Assembly (NCBI GenBank): GCA_000277445.1
Contig: AJWJ01000043.1
Location: forward strand, 1-64,000
Length of the DNA stretch: 64,000 nt
Reading direction: 5' to 3'
Source: Polysphondylium violaceum
Taxonomy: Eukaryota > Evosea > Eumycetozoa > Dictyosteliales > Dictyosteliaceae
Position numbers and translations under genes: made by a program. Below, one piece after another: positions 49,501 to 61,002 of the stretch. A model generated the notes under the pieces. The model was not told where the DNA came from. It saw nothing but the letters and a program-made list of their open reading frames with translations, and made no database searches. Each line of letters begins with the position of its first letter. Position 1 is the stretch's first letter.

Positions 49501-49752
49501 GTTAGATTTTGTCATATCCTGATGATCCACAATAAGAGAATATAATAATTACTTTGAAAAACCAAGATCTTCTTTATAACACCATAATACTGATGGTCTG
49601 GCTTTGACGATACTCTTTGAGAGAATGTAGTGAAGATTTGGGATTTGATCTTTTCCATTATCACCAACAATCACAAAGAAACTACGATGATTTGTATTTA
49701 CACCATTTTCAATCAATGTTCTAATTCTAGAATCAACCTTCTTTCTAACCAT
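46554..49752 (-). CDS. nat10: RNA cytidine acetyltransferase NAT10/Kre33
   Basis: Two exons (49752-49553 and 49482-46554) give about 1042 residues, close to human NAT10 (1025). The enzyme makes N4-acetylcytidine in 18S rRNA and some tRNAs and works in the nucleolus in small-subunit assembly, using ATP. Visible are the N-terminal VRKKVDSRIRTLIENGV, the ATPase P-loop TLTAGRGRGKSAALGLA, VVIDEAAAIPLP, the GNAT acetyl-CoA segment RIATHPDYQKMGYGGKALEI, and the C-terminal tRNA-binding-like region followed by a Lys/Asn-rich nucleolar-type tail. The splice joins LGFSK to HKKKKMKAKE, matching the family. The start lies 222 bases from the divergent SET-domain gene. Confidence 0.95.
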
Positions 49753-49974
49753 TTTATATTATATATATATATATATTATATAAACACAGAGATATCGGAT
49801 GAATAATAAAACACACGAAGTAAAAAAAAAAAAAACGAAAATAAATATTTCAAAATAAAAAAAATAAAAAAAAAACAAATTTTTCAAAAAAAAACGAAGT
49901 CAGTGTATTATATTTGACATTGATGATTTAATTGTGATCATAGAGCACATACTGTATTATATAGATTAATAAGA
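49753..49974. promoter_or_regulatory. short divergent promoter between nat10 and the SET gene
   Basis: Only 222 bases separate the two divergent start codons. It has a (TA)n run at 49759-49781, poly-A blocks and no open frame. It is likely a bidirectional promoter; this is inference from layout. Confidence 0.5.
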
Positions 49975-51263
49975 ATGAGAACAAAGAAATCCAATCCAAA
50001 TTTTAAAAAATTGAAAAAGACAAAGATACCGTTGGTAGTCAAACCACAACAACAACATAAATCCCTACAACACAGAGCTAAAAAACAACACAAGAGTGGT
50101 GGGTTGGGCGATGATGAGAGAATACCTGTGATTCCAGATGGTGTTCAAACTGAAAAGGGTGACGATGTAAGTAACTATGATATGAATAGTTGTATTCGAC
50201 AGGAATTGGTTTGTGTATTAACTCAACTCTGTTTCATGCATGTAGTATTCATTTGTCGGAGAATTTAAAAATGGTAAAAAGTAGGTACACAATGATTGGT
50301 AGATGCACACAATGGCATATATTAACAAATTATCTTCATAGAAATGGACAGGGTGAACTAACTTTTACAGATGGGTCAAAACTCAAGGGTGTTTGGGTGG
50401 ATGATGAAATCAATGGTTATGGAAAATACAAGTTTGAAGATGTAGTTTTAAAAGGAGAATTTAAAAATGGCGCCTTGTGTGGCGTGGTCGAGGAGTTTGA
50501 TAGAAAGACAAAGAGGCTGTTGTTCAAAGGACACTATGACGAGGGCCAGAGACACGGAAGTGGCACATTGTATTTCCTCGATGGCGGATACATAGAGTGC
50601 GTGTGGCTACAAAACACACTCAAGGGCGATGGTGTCTACTATTACCCCGACAAGCGATTCTCCGTCAAGGGCCGATGGAAGGAGGGCAACATGACCACCG
50701 GTGCTTATGTGTGCGACTCCTCGTTGCAAGAGTATTTCTCGTCGTTACCAGTGCAGATGCAAAAGTTTCAAGTTACGTATGACCCCTCCACTGCGAAAAA
50801 GATATCCTCGCATCCAACTTCGCCCGACATCATGGAGCACTACTACTGCTACGTCAAGCCCTCGACACAGACCGACAGCGGTGAAGGCTTGTTTGCCAGA
50901 CGCGACATACCGGCCAACACCCTCGTGTCCTACTACAACGGCACCCGTCACCCCCACAGCGTCATCGACAGCCGAACATGGGACGAAAACGCCAACACCA
51001 TCAGCCTTGACGCCGACACAGTCATCGACGTGTCGCCCCACCACAACAACACAGCCCACTACTGCGCCTCCCTCGCCCACAAGTCCAACCACCACGCCTC
51101 CAACAACGCCGTCTACGACTCGTGCTTCCACATCCGTTTTGGCGCCATCAAATGCATCAGAACCACCCAAGACATCAAAAAAGATCAAGAAATCTTTGTA
51201 AACTACGGCTACGACGACGAACAGCCCGACTGGTACCGTCGTAAATACTCTACACCTCAATAA
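49975..51263 (+). CDS. MORN-repeat SET-domain lysine methyltransferase (SETD7-like)
   Basis: Three exons (49975-50166, 50246-50280, 50342-51263) give about 382 residues; human SETD7 has 366. After a basic N-terminus with poly-Gln, MORN repeats run from YSFVGEFKNGKKNGQGELTF through GHYDEGQRHGSGTLYFLDGG. The SET domain follows: GEGLFARRDIPANTLVSYYN, ISLDADTVIDV, YCASLAHKSNHH, HIRFGAIKCIRT and VNYGYDDEQPDWY. The Tyr of SYYNG, the Asn-His pair and the YGYD Tyr that shape the SETD7 lysine channel are kept. In animals the enzyme monomethylates H3K4 and other proteins. The middle exon is only 35 bases and is supported by frame and by the MORN consensus. The last 700 bases are unusually GC-rich. Confidence 0.88.
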
Positions 51264-51443
51264 ACACACTCTATCTCTACCAGTCTAATATCTCTCTCAA
51301 ATAAAACAAATATAAAATAAACAGAAAAGTGTCAAAAAAATGATATTTATTTTGGAAAAAAAAATTAAATTAAATATTGTTTTTTTTTTTTTTTTTTTTT
51401 ATTAATTGTGCTTTCATTTGCAACATCAAGATATATCAGCAGA

Positions 51444-53783
51444 ATGGATGAGAAAGCTAAACAGTCTTTGGTGATTCTCAAACAAAGGGATCAATATCTC
51501 AATGAACCAGATATTCCCATACAAGCAGCAAAATATATTAAAAACTCTATTATTGGAAACAAGAACAAAAAGAGGTTATTTATCAATTTAGACGCCATTC
51601 CAGTGTATGTAGTATATTTTCAGACACAACATGTCCCACAGTACACATGTATTAATATCTTTGTTATTGTTATTCATATTTGTTTAGATTTGTTGATATA
51701 TTAAGTAGAGACAAGAATGATGTTTTGTTAATTCAGTGTGCATCCATTATTGGTAGTTTTGCATGTCGTAAGTATCAACTCATCGTACAGCTCGTATCAT
51801 GGTATCATTATATTAATAACAAACGTATGACACATATAATGCAAATGACATACAGGTATTGATGAGGGTGTACAAAGTATATTTGAAAACAATGGTGTTA
51901 CACCATTAATAAATCTATTATCACATAGTAATCCTAAATTGGTTGAATCTTCTGCAAGATCATTAAAGATTCTATCTCTTTATCATCATCCACCCTCATC
52001 TTTTATTTATGAAGAATCTGGTATTAAACTATTGGTATCACTATTTCGTCATCCATTGGAATCTGTAAAAGAAGTGGCTGCAACTATATTGGCCAGAGGT
52101 TGTGAATCATTATCTGAATCTACATTAATTAAAAATAGTACAAATGGTATTAGCAGTAATAATAATAATAGTAATAACAACAGTATGATGATAGATTATA
52201 TTTCAACCAATAATGACAACAACAACAATAATAATAATAATAATAACAACAACAACAACAATAATACAGGAGGACCAAATACATCATTGTTACAATATCA
52301 AAATATAGTTCATGTATTTGGAGGATTACAAGCAATTGTAGATATATTATTATCACCTAAAACTAAAATACATGATACATGTCTTTATGCAATAGGTTGG
52401 CTAACAAGAGACAATGTATCATTATCCACCTTTATATTGGAAAAAGATAAAAGAGTCATTGATACAATAATACAATTATTTAAAGATGATAATCCAAAAA
52501 CTAAATTATTAGCAGCAACTTGGTAAGTCATATGCGTAGTTTGGTTTATATATTGAAAACTATGTATTAATGTATATTTCATCATTAACAACATATATAG
52601 TATTTGTAACTTTCATCAATCAAAAGTACCATCAACATGGTCAAAAAATTTAATTAAAAACATATTACCAATCATTATTAGATTAATGTCAGAGGAGGAA
52701 TCGGTAAAGGATGAAATCCCCATTGTTATAGCTAGACTCATCAACGATAGTGAAGATTTACAAAGAGTAGCGTCAGAGGCAGAGGCCATACCACGATTGG
52801 GATCGTTTTTAAAGGATAGTAGCTCATCAGAGAAATTAAAAGAGAATACATTGTCGGCAATCGCCGTGCTGTGTAGTTTGAGAGAGGACAGTCGAAGACA
52901 GGTGGTCGACGCAAAGATAATACCACATATTATCAACTGTTTAAACAGCAACAACTATGCTATCCGTGCGGCAGCATGTCGTTGTACAAAGAGTTTGTCT
53001 CGTTCGATAAAGCAGCTGAGAACCACGTTGTTTGACTGCACGATTGCCATCCCGCTGTTAAAGCTGCTCGACGACGCCTCACTCGAGGTGCAGATCAGCT
53101 CGTCGGCCACCCTCTGCAACCTGACACTCGACTTTAGCCCCATGAAACAGACCATACTCGACAATGGCGGCGTCAAGAAACTGGTGTCGCTCACCCAATG
53201 TCAAGATTTTCAGTTGCGTCTCAACTGCGTGTGGGCACTAAAGAATCTGCTCTTTATGGCCGACGCCTCGCTCAAAGAGCAGGTGATCAAAGAGCTCACC
53301 TATCCCCGTCTCTTGGCGCTCATCAAAGACACCGAGCACCCCATTGCCGAGCAGGCCCTCTCTGTGCTCCGTAACCTCGCCTACAAAGACACCGAGGAGC
53401 TCATCACAGACGAAAAGTTTGACAACCAGCTCATCCCTATCCTCGAGAGCAAGCTCACCAACGACTCTCCCGCAGAGATTATCAAACAGACCCTGTTTGT
53501 CATTTGCAACATTGTCGGCAAAGAAAAACAACGATCGTCGGTCATGAAGAGCACCATCATGCACAAACTCTTAAACTTTACCGAACACAAGAATCCAGAG
53601 ATCAGAGTGGCTGTTGTGTGGTGCATAAGTAATCTACTAAGTCCCGAAGACGAAGGCCTACCCAGTAGAATTTCAAAACTAAAAGAATTGGGCTACCATA
53701 AAAAACTCGAGGCCTTGAGAGAAGATCAAAATATAGAAGTCAAAGAAAGAGTTAAAACAGCCTTGAATATTTTTAAATATTAA
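51444..53783 (+). CDS. armc8: armadillo-repeat protein ARMC8 (GID/CTLH subunit)
   Basis: Four exons (51444-51604, 51688-51767, 51856-52522, 52601-53783) give about 696 residues; human ARMC8 has about 670. Armadillo repeats run through the whole protein. Blocks match the family, for example AAKYIKNSIIGNKNKK near the start, CIDEGV-like RIDEGVQSIFENNGVTPLI, the CRCTKSLSRSIKQLRTTLFD block, DFSPMKQTILDNGGVKKLV and the end VKTALNIFKY. ARMC8/Gid5 is the substrate-receptor adaptor of the GID/CTLH ubiquitin ligase. An Asn-run (from about 52205) is inserted between repeats. The ATG at 51444 is chosen over an upstream GTG because the poly-T promoter ends just before it. The last exon has a GC-rich middle. 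Confidence 0.9.
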
Positions 53784-54069
53784 TTAAAACATTTTTAATT
53801 TATTATTATATTACAACAACATGCACCCTAGATTCATTATTTATTCATTCATATGTGTTTGTTTGAGAGTAATGTTATTTTTGGAAATAAATTCAATGAA
53901 TTTGATTTATTTTGATTTTTTAAATTTTTTTGATGGTGGGGTGAGATTTTTTTCACTTTTAGAAAAAAAATAGAAATGCATAAATAGAATAAGTCTGACC
54001 TATAGATATATACACAAAAAAGATATAGATAAATAGATAGACAGATATATAGATAGATAGATAGATAAA
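53784..54069. repeat. spacer ending in GATA repeats
   Basis: After A/T-rich DNA, imperfect GATA/GACA tetranucleotides occupy about 54015-54066 and abut the next start codon, so they are in the 5' UTR or core promoter of the RING/UBR-like gene. Confidence 0.75.
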
Positions 54070-55442
54070 ATGCAAGATACAGATCATGAACTTAATTTAT
54101 TAATACCAGTGAAACCATTTGCAGATGAAATATCGTGTCCCATTTGTTTTAATACGATAAAGAATAGTTTTATGACAAAATGTGGACACAACTTTTGTGA
54201 AGTGTGTATTTTTGAATGTATAAATAGAAATCATAGATGCCCATGTTGCAATACAGAGGCAACCAAAGAATCATTAGTTAAAAATCATCAATTTGATAAA
54301 ATCATATCAATCATTGAATCGGAAAAAGAAGAATCTTCAAAAAACTATGTCAGTGGTATCATGTCGAAAAAGTTGGATGTAAATATTGATGATAACAATA
54401 CTGCCAACAGTTTAAAGTCACCAGTAGAACAAGTTTTCAATGTATGTAATCATGGTTCAAATCATATCAATCAATATCTATATTAATATTAATATTAAAT
54501 TCCACCAATAGAAATATTTAACAACATCCATTTTATCATTTGAAGGATTCTATCAAGATCTTTATAAGAAATATACAGAAAATGTAAAGAAAATTGAAAA
54601 CGAGACAAAGAATGTCACAGACAAACTATCAAGTGGTGGTAGTTTTAATCATATTCTCATTGAGCAAGCCAAAGCTGAACAAAATATTAAATTGAAAAAA
54701 CTAGAGGAAAGTTTTAAAACATCTTCAGATTTATTAATCAATTCCGTTGAAGAGTATCTCAAGAAAACTGCAATTCTTCCCTCATTTGTAAATATATTCA
54801 CCGCCATATCAATCCCTGATAGAAATCTCTCGTTTGATCATATCTCACTTAAGCCTACAAGCACAGTATCTGATATAAGAGCTATTTTGATTGAAAAGCT
54901 TAATCAAAGAGGTGGCAATTATACATTTGTTTCATTTAATGATAGTTCCTATTTTATTGTTGAAAAGTAAGTGTAGTTGTATTGTTTGTTATTCTATCTT
55001 CATACTAATTAATACTCATTGATTACCATTCAGACCATTGGCATTAAATGATAATCAAGAAATCAAGTTAATAGATGAACTTAGACCTCTATCATTTTAC
55101 AATATTCCCCCTGGTTCAAAGATTTTATTAAAGGGTGGAGTTCATTTACAAGGTGACACACCCAAAGAATGTTTTATTAAAACCTATGTTGCTGGTGTTA
55201 ATGATGTAATGGATTATTATCGTTGTGAAGACTGTAATTATAACTGTATGTATTGTTAATAATTAATAATAATAATTAAATTGTACTGATAGTTTATTCA
55301 TTCATTTAATATAGGGATTTGTAAACCATGTTCAGAGTATTGCCATTCAGGACATAATCTTAGAATTCATATTCCAAATCATAAAACTACTTTTGCCTGT
55401 TGCTATGACTCCAGACACAAGAAATGTAAAATCATTCATTAA
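54070..55442 (+). CDS. RING protein with C-terminal UBR-like zinc finger
   Basis: Four exons (54070-54441, 54512-54966, 55034-55245, 55315-55442) give about 388 residues. An N-terminal C3HC4 RING (CPICFNTIKNSFMTKCGHNF, CEVCI, CPCC; residues 23-60) resembles the COP1/TRIM type. A helical, coiled-coil-like middle follows (about 125-225). Residues about 240-320 look like a ubiquitin-like or related beta-grasp segment (SLKPTSTVSDIRAILIEKL). The end is Cys/His-rich: YYRCEDCNYNWICKPCSEYC, then HSGHNLRIHIPNH and FACCYDSRHKKC, like the zf-UBR fold that recognises N-degrons. RING plus UBR-like finger suggests a single-chain ubiquitin ligase; this is inference. The final exon boundary is supported by the complete Cys pattern. 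Confidence 0.75.
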
Positions 55443-55538
55443 AGTGCACTCAAGTGCCATAAATAAATAAACTCGATAAAACACTTGTATCATAGAAAGA
55501 ATAGAGCACAATAATTTATTTATTTATTAGGATTTGAT

Positions 55539-56934
55539 TTATAATTTAGCAATTGGTTTAAATGAACAGTTTTCAATGATGGTGGCGGTGGCTTGGCCAA
55601 AGCCAATGCACATTGTTTGGAGACCATAACGTTTGTTTGATCTTTCTAATTCATTGACCATTTTTGTCATTAATATACAACCAGTGGCACCCAATGGATG
55701 GCCGTGGGCAATGGCACCACCGTTGGGATTGATTTTGGACATATCGATATTCAATTCCTTTTGCCAGGCTAAAACGACGGAGGCAAAGGCTTCATTGATT
55801 TCAAAGAGATCAATGTTTTGAATGGGGATACCAGACTTTTCACTGACTTTGATAGTGGCGGGAATGGGACCCAAAAGCATGTATTCTGGGTCAGAGCCAA
55901 CAACAGCGCACGATACAATACGGGCACGTGGGGTCAATCCAAGCTCTTTGACTTTTCTTCCAGACACCAACAACACAGCTGAGCAACCATCACTGATTTG
56001 TGAGGCGTTGGCAGCAGAGATACGGCCATTCTCTTTGAATGGTGTTTTGAGGGAGGCCATTTTCTTGTAGTCGACAGGCACACGAATGCCTTCGTCTTTG
56101 GCGACGAGTTTTTCGGTTGGTGTCTTGACGGGGATGATTTGGCTATCAAAGTAACCGTTCTTTTGTGCAATAGAAGCCAACTCGTGACTTCTACCAGAGA
56201 ACTTGTCCAACTCTTGTCTGGTGAGATTATACTTTTCAGCAATCATCTCTGCTGAAACGCCTTGATGTAATACTTTAAATTTGAATCCATGGGTGAAATC
56301 AGGGTTATCCAATTGCCAATCACTTCCCATTGGTACGATACTCATCATTTCAACACCACAGCCAATGACAATATCCATATCTCCACTTTTAATGGCTTGT
56401 GCTCCAAAATGAACTGCTTGTTGACCACTCTATATTATTTGATAGGATTAATATCTATCGTGATACGATCTAATAAAACATATATCTATATATAAATACA
56501 TACACCACACATTCTATTTAATTGTACACCTGGGACATTATTGGGGAAACCAGCTTTCAAAGCAGCAAATCTTGGTATATTTGCTCCTTGTTCTTTTAAT
56601 GGTGACACAACACCACAAATAACATCTTCAATTAATGATCTATCTACTTTTTCATTTCTTTTTAATAATTCTGATAATGTATGTGCAAGTATATCTATTG
56701 GCTGAGAGTTGTTATTATTAGTTAATAATAAGATAATAACAATAATAATAAAATAATATAAAAATAAAATAATAAGAATAATAATAAATATAGATAATAT
56801 AAATTGACATTTACCTGAACAGAGTGTAATGCACCATTGTTGTATCCTCTACCTATTGGTGTTCTAACACAATCAACAATATAGACATCTCTGTCATTAA
56901 TAGCACATGTATTATTATTATTATGAGTTGTCAT
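55539..56934 (-). CDS. acetyl-CoA acyltransferase (thiolase), probably peroxisomal
   Basis: Three exons (56934-56815, 56701-56504, 56429-55539) give about 402 residues, a full thiolase. The nucleophilic Cys is in LNRMCGSGQQAV (split by the second intron), the catalytic His in GGAIAHGHPLGATG and the second Cys in MCIGFGQATATI. Thiolases cleave 3-ketoacyl-CoA or condense acetyl-CoA. The last three residues are AKL, a common variant of the SKL peroxisome signal (PTS1), and there is no N-terminal targeting sequence, so peroxisomal beta-oxidation is the favoured role. The first exon begins with a short Asn-run, MTTHNNNN. Close resemblance is to bacterial-type thiolases such as FadA/FadA5; the substrate range is not known. 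Confidence 0.9.
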
Positions 56935-58086
56935 TTTTATGTGTAGATATAATATGGTTTTAATGAAAACAAAAATGGAAAAAAAACAACCGTGGTGACT
57001 CTTGATAAAATTTTATTCCAATTTTTAAATTTCAAAAAAATATCTAGCGAAAAAGTCAATAGAGTGTCAATGATGGCATAGATCTCTATTATTAGAAAAA
57101 GACTTTCTGACAATATGTCTACTCATTGATGCAGAGTCTGTAGAAATTCTTATTATACAAAGGGTGTGATCTGTTTGAGTGGTCGGGATCAAGATCTCGA
57201 GTTCAAAGTTTGTGTGTGATTTTGATCATCGTGTTGTTGATTCGATAATCTGTTGGGATGTATTATATTCAAGTGTATGCGTGTTGACTGAAAATGTGGT
57301 TTATAAAAGTTGAACCAATTATGACTTTATAATCCATACAATCAGCTCAATACGCATACACCTACCCAATGCAAAGTACTCAACAATTGATTCATTATCA
57401 TCATCAACAACAGAATCTTGGGTCTTTACTCTATTGTATTTCATACTCAGAGTATGTATGTGTGTTTCCGCCTTTACTTTGAATAAAACAAACTCTATAT
57501 TCAAGACAAACAGGAAACACGTTTATCCTTTTTGCCCACACAACCAGCAAGCACGTATATGATAAGGTTCACACAGAGGCAACTATAGTTTTCACATAGG
57601 AGATTGCGCGACTTTATTCATGTCGTTTCTGTGGTGGTCAGTGCACAGCAATGAGGATAGGTGTATTAGTATCAAGGGTTGTGTATCCTGTTACCCTTTT
57701 AATAAACAAACTTGTTATCATGTAATATCAAACAAGTGGATACAATCTTTACGCTAATAAAGAATAACGAATGAAAAATAATTTTTGAACTTCAAAAGGA
57801 ATGGGAGAAAAAAAAATTAGAAAAAAAAAAAAAAAAAAAAGAATCCCATCCCTGTTTTTATAGTGATGTACATCATTAATCATCCTAATTAGCAAGCGAT
57901 ATTGATAGTAGACTATTTATAGAGAACCTGTATATATATAAACCACACTTCTCTAATCACTCACTCACTCACTCACCCCCACCCAACCCCTCAGATATAT
58001 TGTCATATATCTATTCCCAACAACAACAACAACAATTGTAAATAGAAACAACACAACAACACAACAACAACAACATATAGAGTAAA
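56935..58086. other. divergent spacer between thiolase and CNOT3
   Basis: No gene seen. Contains mixed-composition DNA near 57100-57300, a poly-A block near 57811-57840, CTCA repeats at 57956-57975, and CAA-rich leader before the CNOT3 start. Confidence 0.6.
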
Positions 58087-60712
58087 ATGAATACAAGAAA
58101 ACTTCAAGGTGAAATCGACAAGACCTTGAAAAAGGTATCAGATGGTATCATTGAATTTGATAGTATATTGAAAAAAGTGTATTCAGCCACAAGTTCAAAT
58201 CAAAAGGAAAAATATGAATCAGATCTCAAAAAGGAAATTAAAAAATTACAGAGATACAGAGATCAAATTAAAGCTTGGATAGCTTCAAATGATGTAAAGA
58301 ATAAAACATCTTTAATGGAATCTAGAAAGTCTATAGAACAGGTAAGTTTATCATTACTATTAGTTAGTTAATTAGTTAGTTAGTTACCTACTATTTTCAA
58401 TAGCCTACTTTTAAATTATTATCTATTATCTATTATTATTATTATTATTATTATAATAATTATTTATTATTATTTATTATTACATTACCTTTATCTATTG
58501 TCTATTTATTATTATTTATTAAATATTATTACCTATTTATTTAATTGATAATAATTCTATTTAATATTTAATTAATGTCTCCTGCTATCCTTCCTTGACC
58601 TTTCTGATGATGATGATGATGATAATATAATAATTATGATTTACGTGATAATGACAATTCCAACACAAACAACAAACCCCAACACAACAAAACATGATCA
58701 AATCATTCACATTCTATCCATTTTTTTTAAATCTCATCATCCCCATCCTAATCTCCTTCTCTTCCCTTCTCATTATCATCTCTTATTCGTTATTAACATA
58801 ATAGTACATTTATTTATATTATAAAAAGAAAATGGAACAATTTAAAACATGTGAAAAAGAAACCAAGACAAAGGCATACTCCAAGGAAGGATTGGATATG
58901 TCGAGCAAAGATGAGATGGCCAAGGCCCACGTCAGATCATGGGTGGGCAAAGCCATCATTGCACTCAAAGCACAAATTGAATCGTTTGACAATGAATTGG
59001 AATCGATACCGGTGAGAAAAAGAAAAGCAGAGGCTGGCCGTGTTGAAGCGTTGCAAAAGAGTCTGACCAATCATAAATATCATTTGGGCGCATTGGAGTT
59101 TTTGTTGAGAATGTTGGAGATTGACAAGTTTTCCAGCGAAGATGTGGAAAAGGTCAAAGACAGCGTCGAGGTCTACATTGACAACTATGAAGACGACACC
59201 CTCGAGGAGCCCAAAGAGGTCTACTCGATATTCAATCTCAAGGTCATTGAAAATGCCGGTGAAGAAATTGAATTCTCCATCGACTCTGATTTTGATCAAG
59301 ACGATTCAGATGCCGATGTTACCGACGACGATGACTTGAATGACGACGACGATGACAATGAAAATGATCACTCTGATGACAATAATAAAGAAAAGAATAA
59401 TGACGGCAGTACTAGTAGTAGTTTAACAGCAGCAGCATCAACATCAAATATATCAACAACAGCATCAACATCCACATCCGCACCATCGACAACCCAGAAC
59501 CCTCAGCAACCTATTGTATCTAAATCTTCACCACCTTTAACATCTCAACCCCACCCTAGAATAGCCTCACCACCTATAAGTAATCAACAACAACAACAAC
59601 ACAAAAATCCATCTTCTCCAACCTTTTCCTCTGTAACAAAATCAAATATAAAATCCGATGTAAAACTACAACAACAACAACAGCAACAGCAACAACAACA
59701 ACAACAATCTAATCAATCATTCCCTCCACTTGGAAATGTTCCAATGGCCCAAAGATTAATTCAACAACAACAAGCACAACAAGCAGCTCAATTACAAGCA
59801 CAAACATTTGCTATGAGAGCAAAAGGAATTACTCAAGATGTAAATGATATGCAAGATAGTATGTCTAGTTTGAATTTGAAACAAAATGTTGATTTTGAAG
59901 ACAGCAAGAATACAGAGACATTTGATAATCCCTCTTCCACCTATCCATTGGGAACTTTGGCTGAAATTTCTTCAGCAACAATGTCTAAAATCAATGAACA
60001 AGGAAATATCCATCAACAACAACAACAACAACAACAGCAACAACAACAACAATCACCTCCACCACAATCAACGCAACATCTTTCACCCCAACAACAACAA
60101 CAATTACTCCTTCAACAACAACAACAGCAATTACTCCTTCAACAACAAATTCAACAACAACAACAACTTCAAGCCGCTCAACAACAACAATTACTACAAC
60201 AACAACAACAATTACAAGCTGCTCAACAAGCTCAACAGCAACAACAACAACAACAACTTCACCATCATCCAGGTAGTTTTGAAGAAAATGTTGATTTAGC
60301 ACTTCACATGGTTGAAATTAGTTTTAAGAATCTACCAGACTATAAAGACTATGAACGTATTCCAACTTATATAGCCAAAAATCCCAAAAACACCCCATCC
60401 TACTATCCTCAAGTCCCCTTGCCAATATTTGAGGTGCCCAATATATTTGAGAAATACGATATCGATACTCTATTCTTTATATTTTACTTTAAACAAGGAA
60501 CCTATCAACAATTCCAAGCCGCCAAAGAACTCAAAAAGCAAGGCTGGAGATATCATAAAAAATACCTAACTTGGTTTAGACGACATGAAGAACCAAAAGA
60601 AATCACAAATGAATACGAACAGGGTACCTATGTTTATTTTGATTATGAAACTGGTTGGTGTCAAAGAAAGAAAACTGAATTCACTTTTGAATATAGGTTT
60701 TTAGAAGAATAA
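58087..60712 (+). CDS. cnot3: CCR4-NOT complex subunit 3 (NOT3/NOT5)
   Basis: Two exons (58087-58341 and 58829-60712) give about 712 residues. The N-terminal Not3 coiled-coil domain is plain: [39 protein letters not shown], then across the intron [20 protein letters not shown] and YSKEGL. An acidic stretch and long Gln-runs occupy the middle. The C-terminal NOT box is intact ([51 protein letters not shown]). It is a core part of the cytoplasmic mRNA deadenylase CCR4-NOT. The intron, at 487 nt, is long for this genome and ends at AAAAAG, an unusual acceptor, but protein alignment to CNOT3 fixes the join at KMEQF. Confidence 0.93.
58342..58828 (+). other. long CNOT3 intron with simple repeats
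   Basis: A GTAAGT donor opens a 487-nt intron with TTAG repeats at 58356-58384, ATT/TTA repeats around 58430-58560 and a GATGAT run at 58603-58622. No conserved open frame or RNA gene was seen inside it. Confidence 0.7.
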
Positions 60713-60894
60713 ATTAATTTATTGGTTTGTTGTTTATTATAATTGTTAAAGTCCCTCAATCAATTATAATAATAATAATAATAACAACACTCTTTTAAAA
60801 CACTTGTATGGTTCAATGTATTTGTTATTATCATAATAAACAAATATAGTTTTTCTTTCTTTTTCTACAAATAAAATAATAATAATTTAAACAA

Positions 60895-60941
60895 AAATGT
60901 CAAATGTCTTGTCTTTTTTGATTTGATTTGGTTTGACATTT
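60895..60941. other. inverted repeat AAATGTCAAA / TTTGACATTT
   Basis: Perfect 10-base arms separated by 27 bases, 180 bases after the CNOT3 stop. Contains a TTGAC core on each arm. Confidence 0.35.
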
Positions 60942-60968
60942 AAAAATAAAAAAAAGAGGACCTTGGCC

Positions 60969-61002
60969 TTTTTTGACACTCTTGTCTAAAAATGTCAAAA
61001 AA
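60969..61002. other. inverted repeat TTTTTTGACA / TGTCAAAAAA
   Basis: Perfect 10-base arms with a 14-base loop, sharing the TTGACA core with the pair just upstream. It could form a 3'-end hairpin or hold paired protein sites; not shown. Confidence 0.4.

Noticed and set aside
50701-51269. Overlapping long frames on both strands within the SETD7-like exon
   Set aside because: Same GC effect; the Thr/Pro- and Val/Gly-rich products have no homology, while the SET frame is unmistakable.
53238-53564. Long antisense frame inside the ARMC8 last exon
   Set aside because: It is a by-product of GC-rich, C-ending codons in the real ARMC8 gene; the armadillo reading is clearly the true one.
57170-57235. 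tRNA-like text (GGGATCAAGATCTCGAGTTC)
   Set aside because: No cloverleaf could be drawn: the acceptor arms do not pair and the T-arm consensus is broken.
59991-60302. Valine-rich minus-strand and Asn-rich plus-strand frames across CNOT3
   Set aside because: They are alternate readings of the CAA repeats that encode poly-Gln in CNOT3.
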